6,548 bases of DNA from Microcaldota archaeon (GTDB lineage: Archaea; Micrarchaeota; Micrarchaeia; Norongarragalinales; UBA8480), in NCBI GenBank assembly GCA_023246885.1, contig JAHFHN010000046.1, positions 1 to 6,548 of the forward strand. The letters run 5' to 3'. Under the pieces are notes generated by a model, which was given only the letters and a program-made list of their open reading frames with translations, was not told where the DNA came from and did not search any database. A program made the translations under genes and the position numbers. Below, one piece after another: positions 1 to 4,619 of this stretch; positions within the stretch are counted from its first letter, which is position 1; every line of letters starts with the position of its first letter.

Positions 1-84
1 ACCAGACCCTGAATCTGGCGCATTTACCCGAAAGCCCTTTCGTGTAAGAAAGGGCTTTCTTTGACCAGGCTTTGCTACCCCTGC
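1..84 (-). tRNA. tRNA-Leu (anticodon CAG), 5' part, interrupted in the D arm; 3' part outside the window
   Basis: Read on the minus strand from 84, the sequence gives acceptor strand GCAGGGG (84-78), TA, D-stem GCA (75-73), a D loop with CCTGG, then after an insert TGC (22-20), G26, anticodon stem CCAGA (18-14), loop TTCAGGG (13-7) and TCTGG (6-2). Stem pairing is perfect and the anticodon at 11-9 is CAG, reading the leucine codon CUG. The variable arm, T arm and 3' acceptor strand lie beyond base 1, so the acceptor pairing cannot be checked. Once the 37-nt insert is removed, the D stem closes as G10-C25, C11-G24 and A12-U23, which supports the assignment. No clear archaeal box A stands at the usual distance upstream. 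The gene follows eL40 on the same strand and could be co-transcribed with it. Confidence 0.82.
24..60 (-). other. Probable noncanonical tRNA intron (37 nt) in the D arm of tRNA-Leu
   Basis: Between D-loop residue 21 and D-stem residues 23-25 of the tRNA lies an insert dominated by a perfect 11-bp hairpin (59-49 paired with 40-30, 8-nt loop 48-41). An AAA triplet ends the 5' exon side (62-60) and another ends the insert (25-23). The exact cut can therefore slide by three bases without changing the mature RNA. The two AAA triplets sit where the 3-nt bulges of a bulge-helix-bulge would be, with GGGT (29-26) facing GGTC (66-63). That central helix is weak: one C-G pair, two G-U pairs and a G-G mismatch. 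Introns at D-arm positions are known in some archaea. An enlarged D arm that is never spliced is the alternative. Confidence 0.6.
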
Positions 85-149
85 AATTAGTGTATTTAGA
101 GGGGCAAGGTAATTGAAGCTTTTCTTTTGGAGTTTGAAAGAGGTTTTCT

Positions 150-217
150 TTTCCGCAAAAAGAAAAGTTCTTTCTTTTTCTACCCAGGCATTGCTAAAGC
201 TATTGAGTGGATTTAGA
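150..217 (-). pseudogene. Diverged duplicate of the tRNA-Leu 5' half (decayed tRNA-like sequence)
   Basis: Bases 217-182 on the minus strand resemble 100-64, which cover the tRNA-Leu 5' flank and 5' half. Shared blocks in the same order are TCTAAAT, CACT, TAGCAA and GCCTGG. The likeness continues weakly into the insert (AAAGAAAG followed by CTTT..CTT), and this copy also has a 9-bp hairpin of its own (AAAAAGAAA pairing with TTTCTTTTT). No good anticodon stem or paired T stem follows, and the 3' acceptor pairing is only partial (AGCTT with AAGCT). It therefore does not make a complete tRNA. Most likely it is a tandem copy, offset by about 117 bp, that has decayed. A 5' half of a split tRNA is a less likely alternative. 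Confidence 0.5.
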
Positions 218-244
218 TTAAAAGCTACGAAGTTAGCAAGGAAA

Positions 245-403
245 TTACTTGCCTTTTGCTTCTTTCTTCTTTGCTCGTTTTACTCTTAAATGAGTGTAAG
301 CGCATTTGCGGCATCGCTCTGCTGCTTTTGAGTTGCGCGTCTTGCACTTTTTGCAAATTAGTACTCCTAAAATGTGTCGTTCGGCGATTGGAAACTTACC
401 CAT
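245..403 (-). CDS. rpl40e: Large ribosomal subunit protein eL40 (L40e), 52 aa
   Basis: This 52-codon reading frame starts at ATG (403-401) and ends at TAA (247-245). It encodes a basic zinc-ribbon protein with two CxxC pairs: ICKKC (Cys17 and Cys20) and CRKC (Cys31 and Cys34). The spacing and the block AAERCRKCAY match the archaeal L40e pattern, where the four cysteines bind zinc and the protein sits on the large subunit. The opening MGKFPIAERHILGVLICKKC also fits the family's usual start. The C-terminal third is a lysine/arginine tail. The usual archaeal length is close to 50 residues, so it looks complete. It is the first gene of a minus-strand run leading to tRNA-Leu and is divergent from the deoxyribosyltransferase-like gene. 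A TATA-like element stands about 41 bp upstream of the start codon. Confidence 0.93.
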   Translation of the reverse strand: MGKFPIAERHILGVLICKKCKTRNSKAAERCRKCAYTHLRVKRAKKKEAKGK

Positions 404-439
404 GTAAAATTCAACTGTAGTTCTTTTAGATACTCAAAG

Positions 440-448
440 TATTTTAAA
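440..448 (-). promoter_or_regulatory. Possible TATA box for the eL40 gene
   Basis: On the minus strand the sequence TTTAAAATA is centred about 41 bp upstream of the eL40 ATG. A start of transcription about 26 bp downstream would leave a leader of roughly 15 nt. It is supported only by sequence likeness and spacing. Confidence 0.35.
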
Positions 449-498
449 CCGTTGGAAAAAAACTTAGAAAGCTCTATTGACTTTAAGGGAACGTGGAT

Positions 499-507
499 TA
501 TAAAAAT
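499..507 (+). promoter_or_regulatory. Possible TATA box for the deoxyribosyltransferase-like gene
   Basis: TATAAAAAT is centred about 27 bp upstream of the ATG at 530. If this is the box, transcription would begin at or very near the start codon and the message would be almost leaderless, so the GGAGG at 513-517 would not be transcribed. The two signals compete as explanations of how translation starts. Confidence 0.3.
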
Positions 508-512
508 CATCT

Positions 513-517
513 GGAGG
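513..517 (+). promoter_or_regulatory. Candidate ribosome binding site deciding the start at 530
   Basis: GGAGG lies 12 nt before the ATG at 530. Together with the protein N-terminus this favours 530 over the GTG at 374, which would run antisense across the eL40 start. Confidence 0.5.
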
Positions 518-529
518 ATAAGTTTTTTT

Positions 530-961
530 ATGAGAATTTGGCTAGCGTATAAATTTAGGGGAGCAAATCTAACAGATTTAAAAACGCAACTAGAAGAAAT
601 CGCCGCATTGTTACAGGCAAGCGGGCATCAAGTAATTACTATGTTATGCGACATTCAAAATTGGAATCCGGATTCAATGCCTAAAATCGAAGCAGTTAGA
701 AAAGCGTATGCACTTTATGGAACGTGCGATCTTGCGTTATGTATTTATTCATTTAATGACCCAAGCGAAGGGCGCGGTTGGGACGCAGGGTACTTTGCCG
801 GAATGGGAAAGCCAACGATAATGGCGGTGCACAATAGTGTTTCAATTCCGTATACTGAAGCTTTGTTCTTGGAGAACCCAGCAAATAAAAAAAATAATAT
901 TCCAGCTATTATTCGATACGCTGATTTTTCAGAAATTGCAGATGCATTAAAAAAACTTTAA
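530..961 (+). CDS. Nucleoside 2-deoxyribosyltransferase-like protein, 143 aa
   Basis: From the ATG at 530 the protein begins MRIWLAYKFRGA, a beta strand plus loop typical of the nucleoside 2-deoxyribosyltransferase/DNPH1 fold, followed by a helix, DIQNW (41-45), the strand CDLALCIYS (66-74) and the signature region SEGRGWDAGYFAGMGKP (79-95). The family cleaves or exchanges the base on (deoxy)nucleosides or nucleotides through a glutamate nucleophile just before the glycine-tyrosine element. At that place this protein appears to have Asp85 (GWDAGY), so activity or substrate may differ. The length of 143 aa is normal for the family. The frame stays open upstream to a GTG at 374, but that 52-residue extension has no family likeness and overlaps eL40 antisense. 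The gene converges on the repeat-protein gene with only 2 bp between their stop codons. The family call is fairly sure; the substrate is unknown. Confidence 0.75.
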   Translation: MRIWLAYKFRGANLTDLKTQLEEIAALLQASGHQVITMLCDIQNWNPDSMPKIEAVRKAYALYGTCDLALCIYSFNDPSEGRGWDAGYFAGMGKPTIMAVHNSVSIPYTEALFLENPANKKNNIPAIIRYADFSEIADALKKL

Positions 962-963
962 TT

Positions 964-2391
964 TTAGTTAAAGCCTGCTTTTCTTCGCCAAACTCCTTTT
1001 CTTTCTAAGATTTGGTCAAGAAGCAACGCAGCAGCCGCGTGGCCGTGTCCTTTTAATTCGTCAGAGCGTAGTCTGTCAACAATTTTCTGAGCTGCAGCCA
1101 CTCCGGCCTTGCCTCCAGTTTTCAAGTGGAATCGTCCGGCGGCTTCTAGAGCTAAAGCCGCTGAATCAAAGAGTCTTTTTTTTGTTGCGGTTTCTGCATA
1201 TTTGACAAAAAGATTTGAATGCGCACTATTTAACGCGCCCGCATTTGCTCCGGCGTGTAAAATCACAGCAGCGTAACCAAGCTTACCTGAATTAGCTGCA
1301 CTTTCTGCGTGTCTAAGAAAGATATTTGAATTTGCTTTGGTTAGCGCACCTGCCCTCACACCACTGGCTAAAACAGAAGCAACTACATCGTGCATGCCGT
1401 CCTTAGCTGCATCATGGGCATATCTGATAAAAGTAAACGAGAGGCCTTTTGGCGGTAAAGCGCCCGCTTTCATACCACGCTCTAAAATAGAGGCAGCATT
1501 AGACCAGAAGTGCTTATCAGCGGCGTTATCTGCAATTCTAAGAAAAGCAGTTGAAACATCGCTTGGCGCTAGTGCGCCCGCGTTTACACCACTTTCTAAA
1601 ATTGCAGCGGCGCTATCGTGCATGTCTCCTTTTACGGCGCTATCCGCAAGCTTAAGAAAATCATCTGAAACCGCGTTTGGGGTTAACACTCCTGCCTTCA
1701 CACCGCTTTCTAAAACAGACGCAGCTGCCTTCAACCATCCGGCGTCAGCTGCGCTATTTGCAGTTCTAAGAAAATCAGTTGAAACATCGCTTGGCTTTAG
1801 CGCCCCTACTTTCACGCCACTTTCTAAAATAGAAGCAAATGCAGCAGGCATGCCTATGCTGTTGGCTTTATGTTTAAGAAAAACAGCGCGGTGTGCGCTA
1901 GTTAACGCGCCTGCTTTCACACCACTTGCTAAAATAGAAGCAACTGAATCCGACGCACCCGTCGTACTATCTGCAAGCCTAACAAAAACATCAGAATGCG
2001 CTTTGTTTAACACTCCGGTTTTCACACCGCTCTCCAAAATAGAAGCAACTGCTTCGTACCTATCTGCCTTGGCTGCACTATCTGCAAGCGCTATAATTTC
2101 TTCTGGCGTTCCGTGTTTTGCTATAATTGCTTCGTGAGCGATGCTTCCTCCTTCTGCTCTTTTTTTCGCCACGCTTAAAACATAGTCCATTTCAGTTCTA
2201 GCATGTTCTTTAGCCAATTCTTGCAGATGGTGTCTAGTAACTTTAACACTCCGACCTTCTTCCCTTAATTCAAAACCGCCGCCTTCAATTGGAATTCGCC
2301 TAACTCCCTTGCTTCCGGCACCTAGCCGTTTTTGCCAGAAATCTAAATGTTCTCTTGCTTTTTGCGCTCTTTTCAAAACACGTTTAACCAT
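964..2391 (-). CDS. Uncharacterised alpha-helical tandem-repeat protein, 475 aa
   Basis: I do not recognise a named family. From the ATG at 2391, a basic N-terminus (residues 1-70, with HLDFWQKRLG and a short beta-like stretch IPIEGGGFELREEG) leads into about nine tandem units of 35-38 residues starting near residues 103, 140, 176, 211, 249, 287, 325, 362 and 399. The consensus is ADSAA-x7-AASILESGVKAGAL-x7-FLRx: two helices with a GVKAGAL turn. This pattern suggests a superhelical TPR/PPR/Sel1-like scaffold that binds protein or RNA. The basic C-terminus ends in ILERKGVWRRKAGFN. There is no signal peptide, membrane segment or catalytic motif, so a cytoplasmic location is likely. GGTGAT eight bases upstream decides for ATG 2391 rather than the in-frame TTG at 2397. 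The near-identical repeats produce long open shadow frames on the opposite strand. Confidence 0.8.
   Translation of the reverse strand: MVKRVLKRAQKAREHLDFWQKRLGAGSKGVRRIPIEGGGFELREEGRSVKVTRHHLQELAKEHARTEMDYVLSVAKKRAEGGSIAHEAIIAKHGTPEEIIALADSAAKADRYEAVASILESGVKTGVLNKAHSDVFVRLADSTTGASDSVASILASGVKAGALTSAHRAVFLKHKANSIGMPAAFASILESGVKVGALKPSDVSTDFLRTANSAADAGWLKAAASVLESGVKAGVLTPNAVSDDFLKLADSAVKGDMHDSAAAILESGVNAGALAPSDVSTAFLRIADNAADKHFWSNAASILERGMKAGALPPKGLSFTFIRYAHDAAKDGMHDVVASVLASGVRAGALTKANSNIFLRHAESAANSGKLGYAAVILHAGANAGALNSAHSNLFVKYAETATKKRLFDSAALALEAAGRFHLKTGGKAGVAAAQKIVDRLRSDELKGHGHAAAALLLDQILERKGVWRRKAGFN
1087..2085 (-). repeat. Coding tandem repeat array, about nine units of 105-114 bp
   Basis: Each unit encodes one helical hairpin of the 475-aa protein. 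The most constant DNA block, repeated about every 111-114 bp on the plus strand, is close to CACCACTTTCTAAAATAGAAGC (encoding ASILESGV on the minus strand). The units differ at many codons, so this is an old, diversified array. Confidence 0.85.
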
Positions 2392-2399
2392 AGCCAAAT

Positions 2400-2405
2400 A
2401 TCACC
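2400..2405 (-). promoter_or_regulatory. Shine-Dalgarno site GGTGAT deciding the start of the repeat protein
   Basis: On the minus strand GGTGAT, complementary to the archaeal 16S rRNA 3' end, lies 8 nt before the ATG at 2391 but only 2 nt before the TTG at 2397. This is ideal spacing for the ATG. Confidence 0.7.
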
Positions 2406-2436
2406 AAGTTATAGTGAAAAAAGAAGGAAACTTACG

Positions 2437-2444
2437 CTTAAAAA
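2437..2444 (-). promoter_or_regulatory. Possible TATA box for the repeat-protein gene
   Basis: TTTTTAAG on the minus strand is centred about 50 bp upstream of the ATG at 2391. A start of transcription about 26 bp downstream would give a leader of roughly 24 nt that includes the GGTGAT site. Confidence 0.35.
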
Positions 2445-2491
2445 CGTATAGCCGCTATTTTTCCAAAAACTAGAATTGGATTTAGAATTTT

Positions 2492-2513
2492 TGCTGAAAC
2501 TGAAAATTCAGCA
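2492..2513. repeat. Inverted repeat next to the tRNA-end copy
   Basis: TGCTGAA (2492-2498) and TTCAGCA (2507-2513) form a 7-bp stem with an 8-nt loop. It lies 5 bp outside the 29-bp tRNA-end repeat. No U-run follows on either strand, so it is not an evident terminator; its position at the island's outer edge is the only notable thing. Confidence 0.5.
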
Positions 2514-2518
2514 TAAGA

Positions 2519-2547
2519 ATGAGAGCCCCCGGCGAGAATTGAACTCG
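2519..2547 (-). repeat. Direct repeat of the tRNA-Thr 3' end (putative attachment site, distal copy)
   Basis: These 29 bp are identical to 3572-3600, which run from the T arm (CGAG, TTCAATT, CTCG) through the acceptor 3' strand CCGGGGGC and a few bases beyond the tRNA-Thr gene. Allowing one mismatch, the match extends to 34 bp (2514-2547 and 3567-3600). No acceptor 5' strand, D arm or anticodon arm lies upstream of this copy, so it is a fragment and not a second tRNA. An intact tRNA, then cargo, then a repeated tRNA 3' end is the usual layout left by tyrosine-recombinase integration. Confidence 0.8.
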
Positions 2548-2645
2548 AAGCTTTTCAAATTAATTCTACCTACCTTGACCAAAATGAATCGCTTGACATT
2601 TAAAACTGCTTTAGGCACAATTAGCCCAATACGACATAACTGCAG

Positions 2646-3434
2646 CTATATTCCATCGACTATGACAACGTCAAGTACTTTTCTATTTTTCTTTAGAACA
2701 GATAATTCCTGCTTATCACGAATTCTATGCGAAGCATCATACACTAAAAATATGATCTGCGTATAATTTTCCTGGCTATCCAAATACCCAATTATATCCG
2801 ATTGCATTTCATCCTGAATAGTTTTAATATTGGTTCCGGAAGCGAGATATTTAAGTTCAATCAGCACATGCAAACTAGGCACCCCAAAATCTGGTTTGTG
2901 AGATTTGGTTCCAAATTTTGGTAAACTCTCTTGATCAACCAAATCATCAAAATGCGACCGCAATATTTCGAAAGTTAGCCTCTGTAAATCCGCTTCTGAA
3001 GCGATATCAGCACTTTGTTTATATTTTAAGCATGGTCTAAACCTATTTAAAACATTAGACAAATCATTTGAAATTAACTGATTTTTCGGTTGCATTAATT
3101 CGCATATTTGGCAGATTATTGAATTAAGAGTAAAGAACTTTGGTTGCAATGCTTCCGTAACCTTATAAATAGTTGCATTATTTCTTGGGAAGTTTACTTG
3201 TACTGCCATATATTGTTTAGATAATTCGGAAGTAGAGTCTATTTGTAATAAAAGCTGATTAGTTGTATTAGACCACGCTATTATCTCTTGAAACCATTTT
3301 CTAGCTAACCAATCTTCATCAGACATTAGTTTAAATTCTTCCAAGAGCTTTTTTCCATTAGCCAATTTTTCTTCTAATTTCAACAATGCTTCTTCCTTAG
3401 ATATAACTAAAGAAGGCAATTTACTTAAAACCAT
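2646..3434 (-). CDS. PD-(D/E)XK nuclease, DpnII/MboI restriction endonuclease-like, 262 aa
   Basis: The C-terminal third (about residues 140-262) carries a PD-(D/E)XK core: Glu169, then KPDF with Asp182, then IELK with Glu193 and Lys195, followed by QSDIIGY (211-217) and FLVYDAS (229-235). The order E...D...ExK...DI..Y...VYD matches the DpnII/MboI-type restriction nuclease domain, which binds metal through the Asp and Glu and cuts DNA. Residues 1-135 are helical, lysine- and glutamate-rich near the start, and not recognised; they may sense the target or a partner. The start is ATG at 3434, with no clear ribosome site before it. The gene is AT-rich compared with its neighbours and lies alone between two copies of the tRNA-Thr 3' end. 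No partner DNA methyltransferase is visible, so it may act as a stand-alone defence or toxin-like nuclease, or its methylase may be elsewhere. Nuclease fold is likely; target is unknown. Confidence 0.72.
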   Translation of the reverse strand: MVLSKLPSLVISKEEALLKLEEKLANGKKLLEEFKLMSDEDWLARKWFQEIIAWSNTTNQLLLQIDSTSELSKQYMAVQVNFPRNNATIYKVTEALQPKFFTLNSIICQICELMQPKNQLISNDLSNVLNRFRPCLKYKQSADIASEADLQRLTFEILRSHFDDLVDQESLPKFGTKSHKPDFGVPSLHVLIELKYLASGTNIKTIQDEMQSDIIGYLDSQENYTQIIFLVYDASHRIRDKQELSVLKKNRKVLDVVIVDGI

Positions 3435-3571
3435 AATAAAATTAACCCAATTCGCTATAACAAGATTTTCCTCGCGTTTGCTTTGTTTGCATTTACTGCT
3501 ATTTCGTCTCTATCTTTGAAGACTTTGATTAGAAAAACTCTTACTGGGCTGAAGGAGAACTGAGTCTAAGT

Positions 3572-3600
3572 ATGAGAGCCCCCGGCGAGAATTGAACTCG
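3572..3600 (-). repeat. Direct repeat, proximal copy, within the tRNA-Thr 3' end
   Basis: This is the copy of the 29-bp repeat that belongs to the intact tRNA-Thr gene. It covers most of the T arm, the 3' acceptor strand, discriminator T and 5 bp of flank. Identity reaching just past the tRNA end is what is expected of an attachment core. Confidence 0.8.
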
Positions 3601-3711
3601 CAACCTCCTGTTTGCTTTTAGATTTTTTCTTTCTTTTTCCCAAGCTTTTCTTTTGGTAAAATAAAGAAAAAACTGTACAAGACAGGCGCTCTACCACTGA
3701 GCTACAGAGGC
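3577..3711 (-). tRNA. tRNA-Thr (anticodon TGT) with a 63-nt intron
   Basis: Minus-strand features: acceptor GCCTCTG (3711-3705) pairs fully with CGGGGGC (3584-3578) using two G-U pairs. The D arm is GCTC..GAGC, the anticodon stem CCTGT (3686-3682) pairs with ACAGG (3611-3607), and the T arm is GCGAG, TTCAATT, CTCGC. The loop reads C T TGT A, with anticodon TGT at 3679-3677, which decodes ACA threonine. The discriminator is T at 3577, as is usual for archaeal tRNA-Thr, and CCA is not encoded. An intron splits the gene between positions 37 and 38, the canonical archaeal place. The gene is divergent from the KaiC-like gene, and its 3' end is duplicated at 2519-2547. Confidence 0.93.
3613..3675 (-). 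other. tRNA-Thr intron at position 37/38 with bulge-helix-bulge-like ends
   Basis: The 5' cut falls in the bulge TA^C (3677-3675) and the 3' cut in CA^A (3614-3612). C32 T33 T34 pair with G3615 A3616 A3617 as the central helix, whose fourth position is a G-A mismatch. Inside the intron a perfect 10-bp stem TTTTTTCTTT (3672-3663) with AAAGAAAAAA (3632-3623) holds it together. The loop contains a 15-mer (3642-3656 on the plus strand, AAGCTTTTCTTTTGG) found again at 116-130. Confidence 0.8.
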
Positions 3712-3715
3712 AACC

Positions 3716-3738
3716 TTTTTTCTTTTTAAAAGAAAAAA
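3716..3738. repeat. Perfect AT-rich palindrome just upstream of tRNA-Thr
   Basis: TTTTTTCTTTT (3716-3726), one central T, then AAAAGAAAAAA (3728-3738) form 11-bp arms. The centre TTTTTAAAA looks TATA-like, but it lies only about 16 bp upstream of the mature tRNA 5' end, nearer than a normal box A. The same T6CT3 string forms the stem of the neighbouring tRNA intron. Confidence 0.75.
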
Positions 3739-3835
3739 CGTTGACGAAAAAAGAAATGTGTTTTTGCCGATAATATGTTTGGTAAGGTATTGTTTTTATT
3801 TTCGCTCATTGTTGTGTTGTAGGTAATTACATTAT

Positions 3836-4534
3836 ATGAATCGTGTTAAGAGTGGCATTTCTGGCTTGGATGAGTTAACTGAAGGCGGGTTTCCAGAAGG
3901 GTCAAGTGTTTTAATTTCAGGCGGGCCCGGAACTGGCAAAACTATTTTTTGCATGGAGTACTTATACGCTGGAGCGCATGACTATGACGAACCCGGAGTT
4001 TACGTTACTCTTGAAGAAGGCGCGCACAATTTATGGTGGAACGTACAGCGATTCAAATGGGATGTGCAGGCACTTGAACGAGATAACAAATTGAAGATTT
4101 ACAAATTTGAGCCAACTGGCGATTATACTGACTTAGCTGCACAAGCGAAGCGCATAGTGGAAAAGGCACGGCAAGTGGGGGCAAAGCGGTTAGTTATTGA
4201 TTCTATTACTGCATTTGCTTTTTGGACTAATGACAAGGCAAAAATCAGGTATTCTATTTACGTGTTGATTGAAGAGTTACGCAAGTTGCGTTGCACTTCT
4301 TTGCTTGCTTGTGAAACAAGTGGCAGAAAAAATGACTTTTCTAGTTTTGGAGTTGAAGAGTTTCTAGTTGACGGGATTATTTCGCTTCATTTCTTTCCAC
4401 CGAGCCATTATTTAACTATTAGAAAAATGCGCGGAACAAACCACGATTCCAACGTGCATCCGTTGAAATTTGGCGATAACGGACTAAGCGTTGACCCAAA
4501 TGCTAAAATCAGCTGGGATGACTTAAAAGATTAA
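3836..4534 (+). CDS. Single-domain KaiC-like (RadA/RecA superfamily) ATPase, 232 aa
   Basis: The protein is one KaiC domain. It opens RVKSGISGLDELTEGGFPEGS, the family's usual N-terminus, followed by Walker A GGPGTGKT (29-36), a paired glutamate EE (60-61) at the place of the catalytic carboxylates, and Walker B LVIDSITAF (119-127, Asp122). Near the end is RKMRGTNHD (196-204), the conserved arginine-containing segment close to the nucleotide in KaiC-type subunits. Such single-domain archaeal proteins form ATP-binding oligomers and are thought to work in signalling or regulation; the partner is not known. It is not RadA recombinase, since it lacks the N-terminal helix-hairpin-helix part and is short. 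The ATG at 3836 gives an exact family start. The ribosome site is weak (AGGT at 3821), and a T-rich TTTTTATTTT lies at 3792-3801. The gene stands between tRNA-Thr (divergent) and the GuaB-family gene (same strand, 85 bp downstream). Confidence 0.88.
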   Translation: MNRVKSGISGLDELTEGGFPEGSSVLISGGPGTGKTIFCMEYLYAGAHDYDEPGVYVTLEEGAHNLWWNVQRFKWDVQALERDNKLKIYKFEPTGDYTDLAAQAKRIVEKARQVGAKRLVIDSITAFAFWTNDKAKIRYSIYVLIEELRKLRCTSLLACETSGRKNDFSSFGVEEFLVDGIISLHFFPPSHYLTIRKMRGTNHDSNVHPLKFGDNGLSVDPNAKISWDDLKD

Positions 4535-4578
4535 TAGAACTATTTTCACTTCAAAACAAGCGCAATCAACACAAATGG

Positions 4579-4585
4579 TTTAAAA
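4579..4585 (+). promoter_or_regulatory. Possible TATA box for the GuaB-family gene
   Basis: TTTAAAA is centred about 38 bp upstream of the GTG at 4620. A start of transcription about 26 bp on would fall near 4608, beyond the alternative TTG at 4593, which also argues for the GTG start. Confidence 0.35.
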
Positions 4586-4605
4586 CTTTGTTTTGGTAAT
4601 TGCAA

Positions 4606-4613
4606 GAGGGGGG
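4606..4613 (+). promoter_or_regulatory. Ribosome binding site deciding the GTG start at 4620
   Basis: GAGGGGGG lies 6 nt before GTG 4620. The earlier in-frame TTG at 4593 has no such site, and translating from it would make this purine run part of the protein (residues ARGG). Confidence 0.6.
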
Positions 4614-4619
4614 CTCTTT

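Larger units (their letters stand above)
2519..3600. mobile_element. Putative minimal integrated island at tRNA-Thr carrying one nuclease gene
   Basis: The two 29-bp repeats of the tRNA-Thr 3' end are 1,053 bp apart and enclose a single full gene, the DpnII/MboI-like nuclease. In sampled lines the interior is clearly poorer in G+C (about 27-38%) than guaB to the right (about 48%). No integrase, methylase or replication gene is present. If it was mobile, it would have needed an integrase supplied from elsewhere, or it is the remnant of a larger element. The repeat is certain; the mobility is inference. Confidence 0.6.

Noticed and set aside
374..529. Upstream extension of the deoxyribosyltransferase-like frame to GTG 374
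   Set aside because: The added 52 residues have no family likeness and lie antisense to eL40 and its promoter, while ATG 530 gives the expected N-terminus.
1087..2085. Regularly spaced DNA repeats considered as a CRISPR array
   Set aside because: The repeats are imperfect, keep a protein frame throughout and encode helical units, with no identical repeat/unique spacer structure.
1337..2137. A 266-codon open frame on the plus strand opposite the repeat protein
   Set aside because: It is a shadow: its own repeats simply mirror the tandem units of the minus-strand gene, it has no ribosome site, and its composition (runs of TPLSKIEA) is a reverse-strand reading of ASILESGV.
2519..2600. Second tRNA-Thr or 3' half of a split tRNA at the distal repeat
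   Set aside because: Only the T arm and acceptor 3' strand are present. Upstream on the minus strand there is no anticodon arm 3' strand or complementary tag, so an attachment-site copy explains it better.
2476..2766. A 96-codon plus-strand frame across the distal tRNA-end repeat
   Set aside because: It runs through the tRNA fragment and the 3' end of the nuclease gene and shows no domain or ribosome site, so it is taken as chance.
3455..3565. A 36-codon minus-strand frame with a coding-like sequence (VFKDRDEIAVNANK) between the nuclease and tRNA-Thr
   Set aside because: It lacks a start codon of its own and resembles no family I know. It may be a remnant of another island gene, but the evidence is too thin to call.
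4593..4619. TTG start for the GuaB-family gene
   Set aside because: No ribosome site precedes it, and the strong GAGGGGGG site sits between it and the GTG at 4620.
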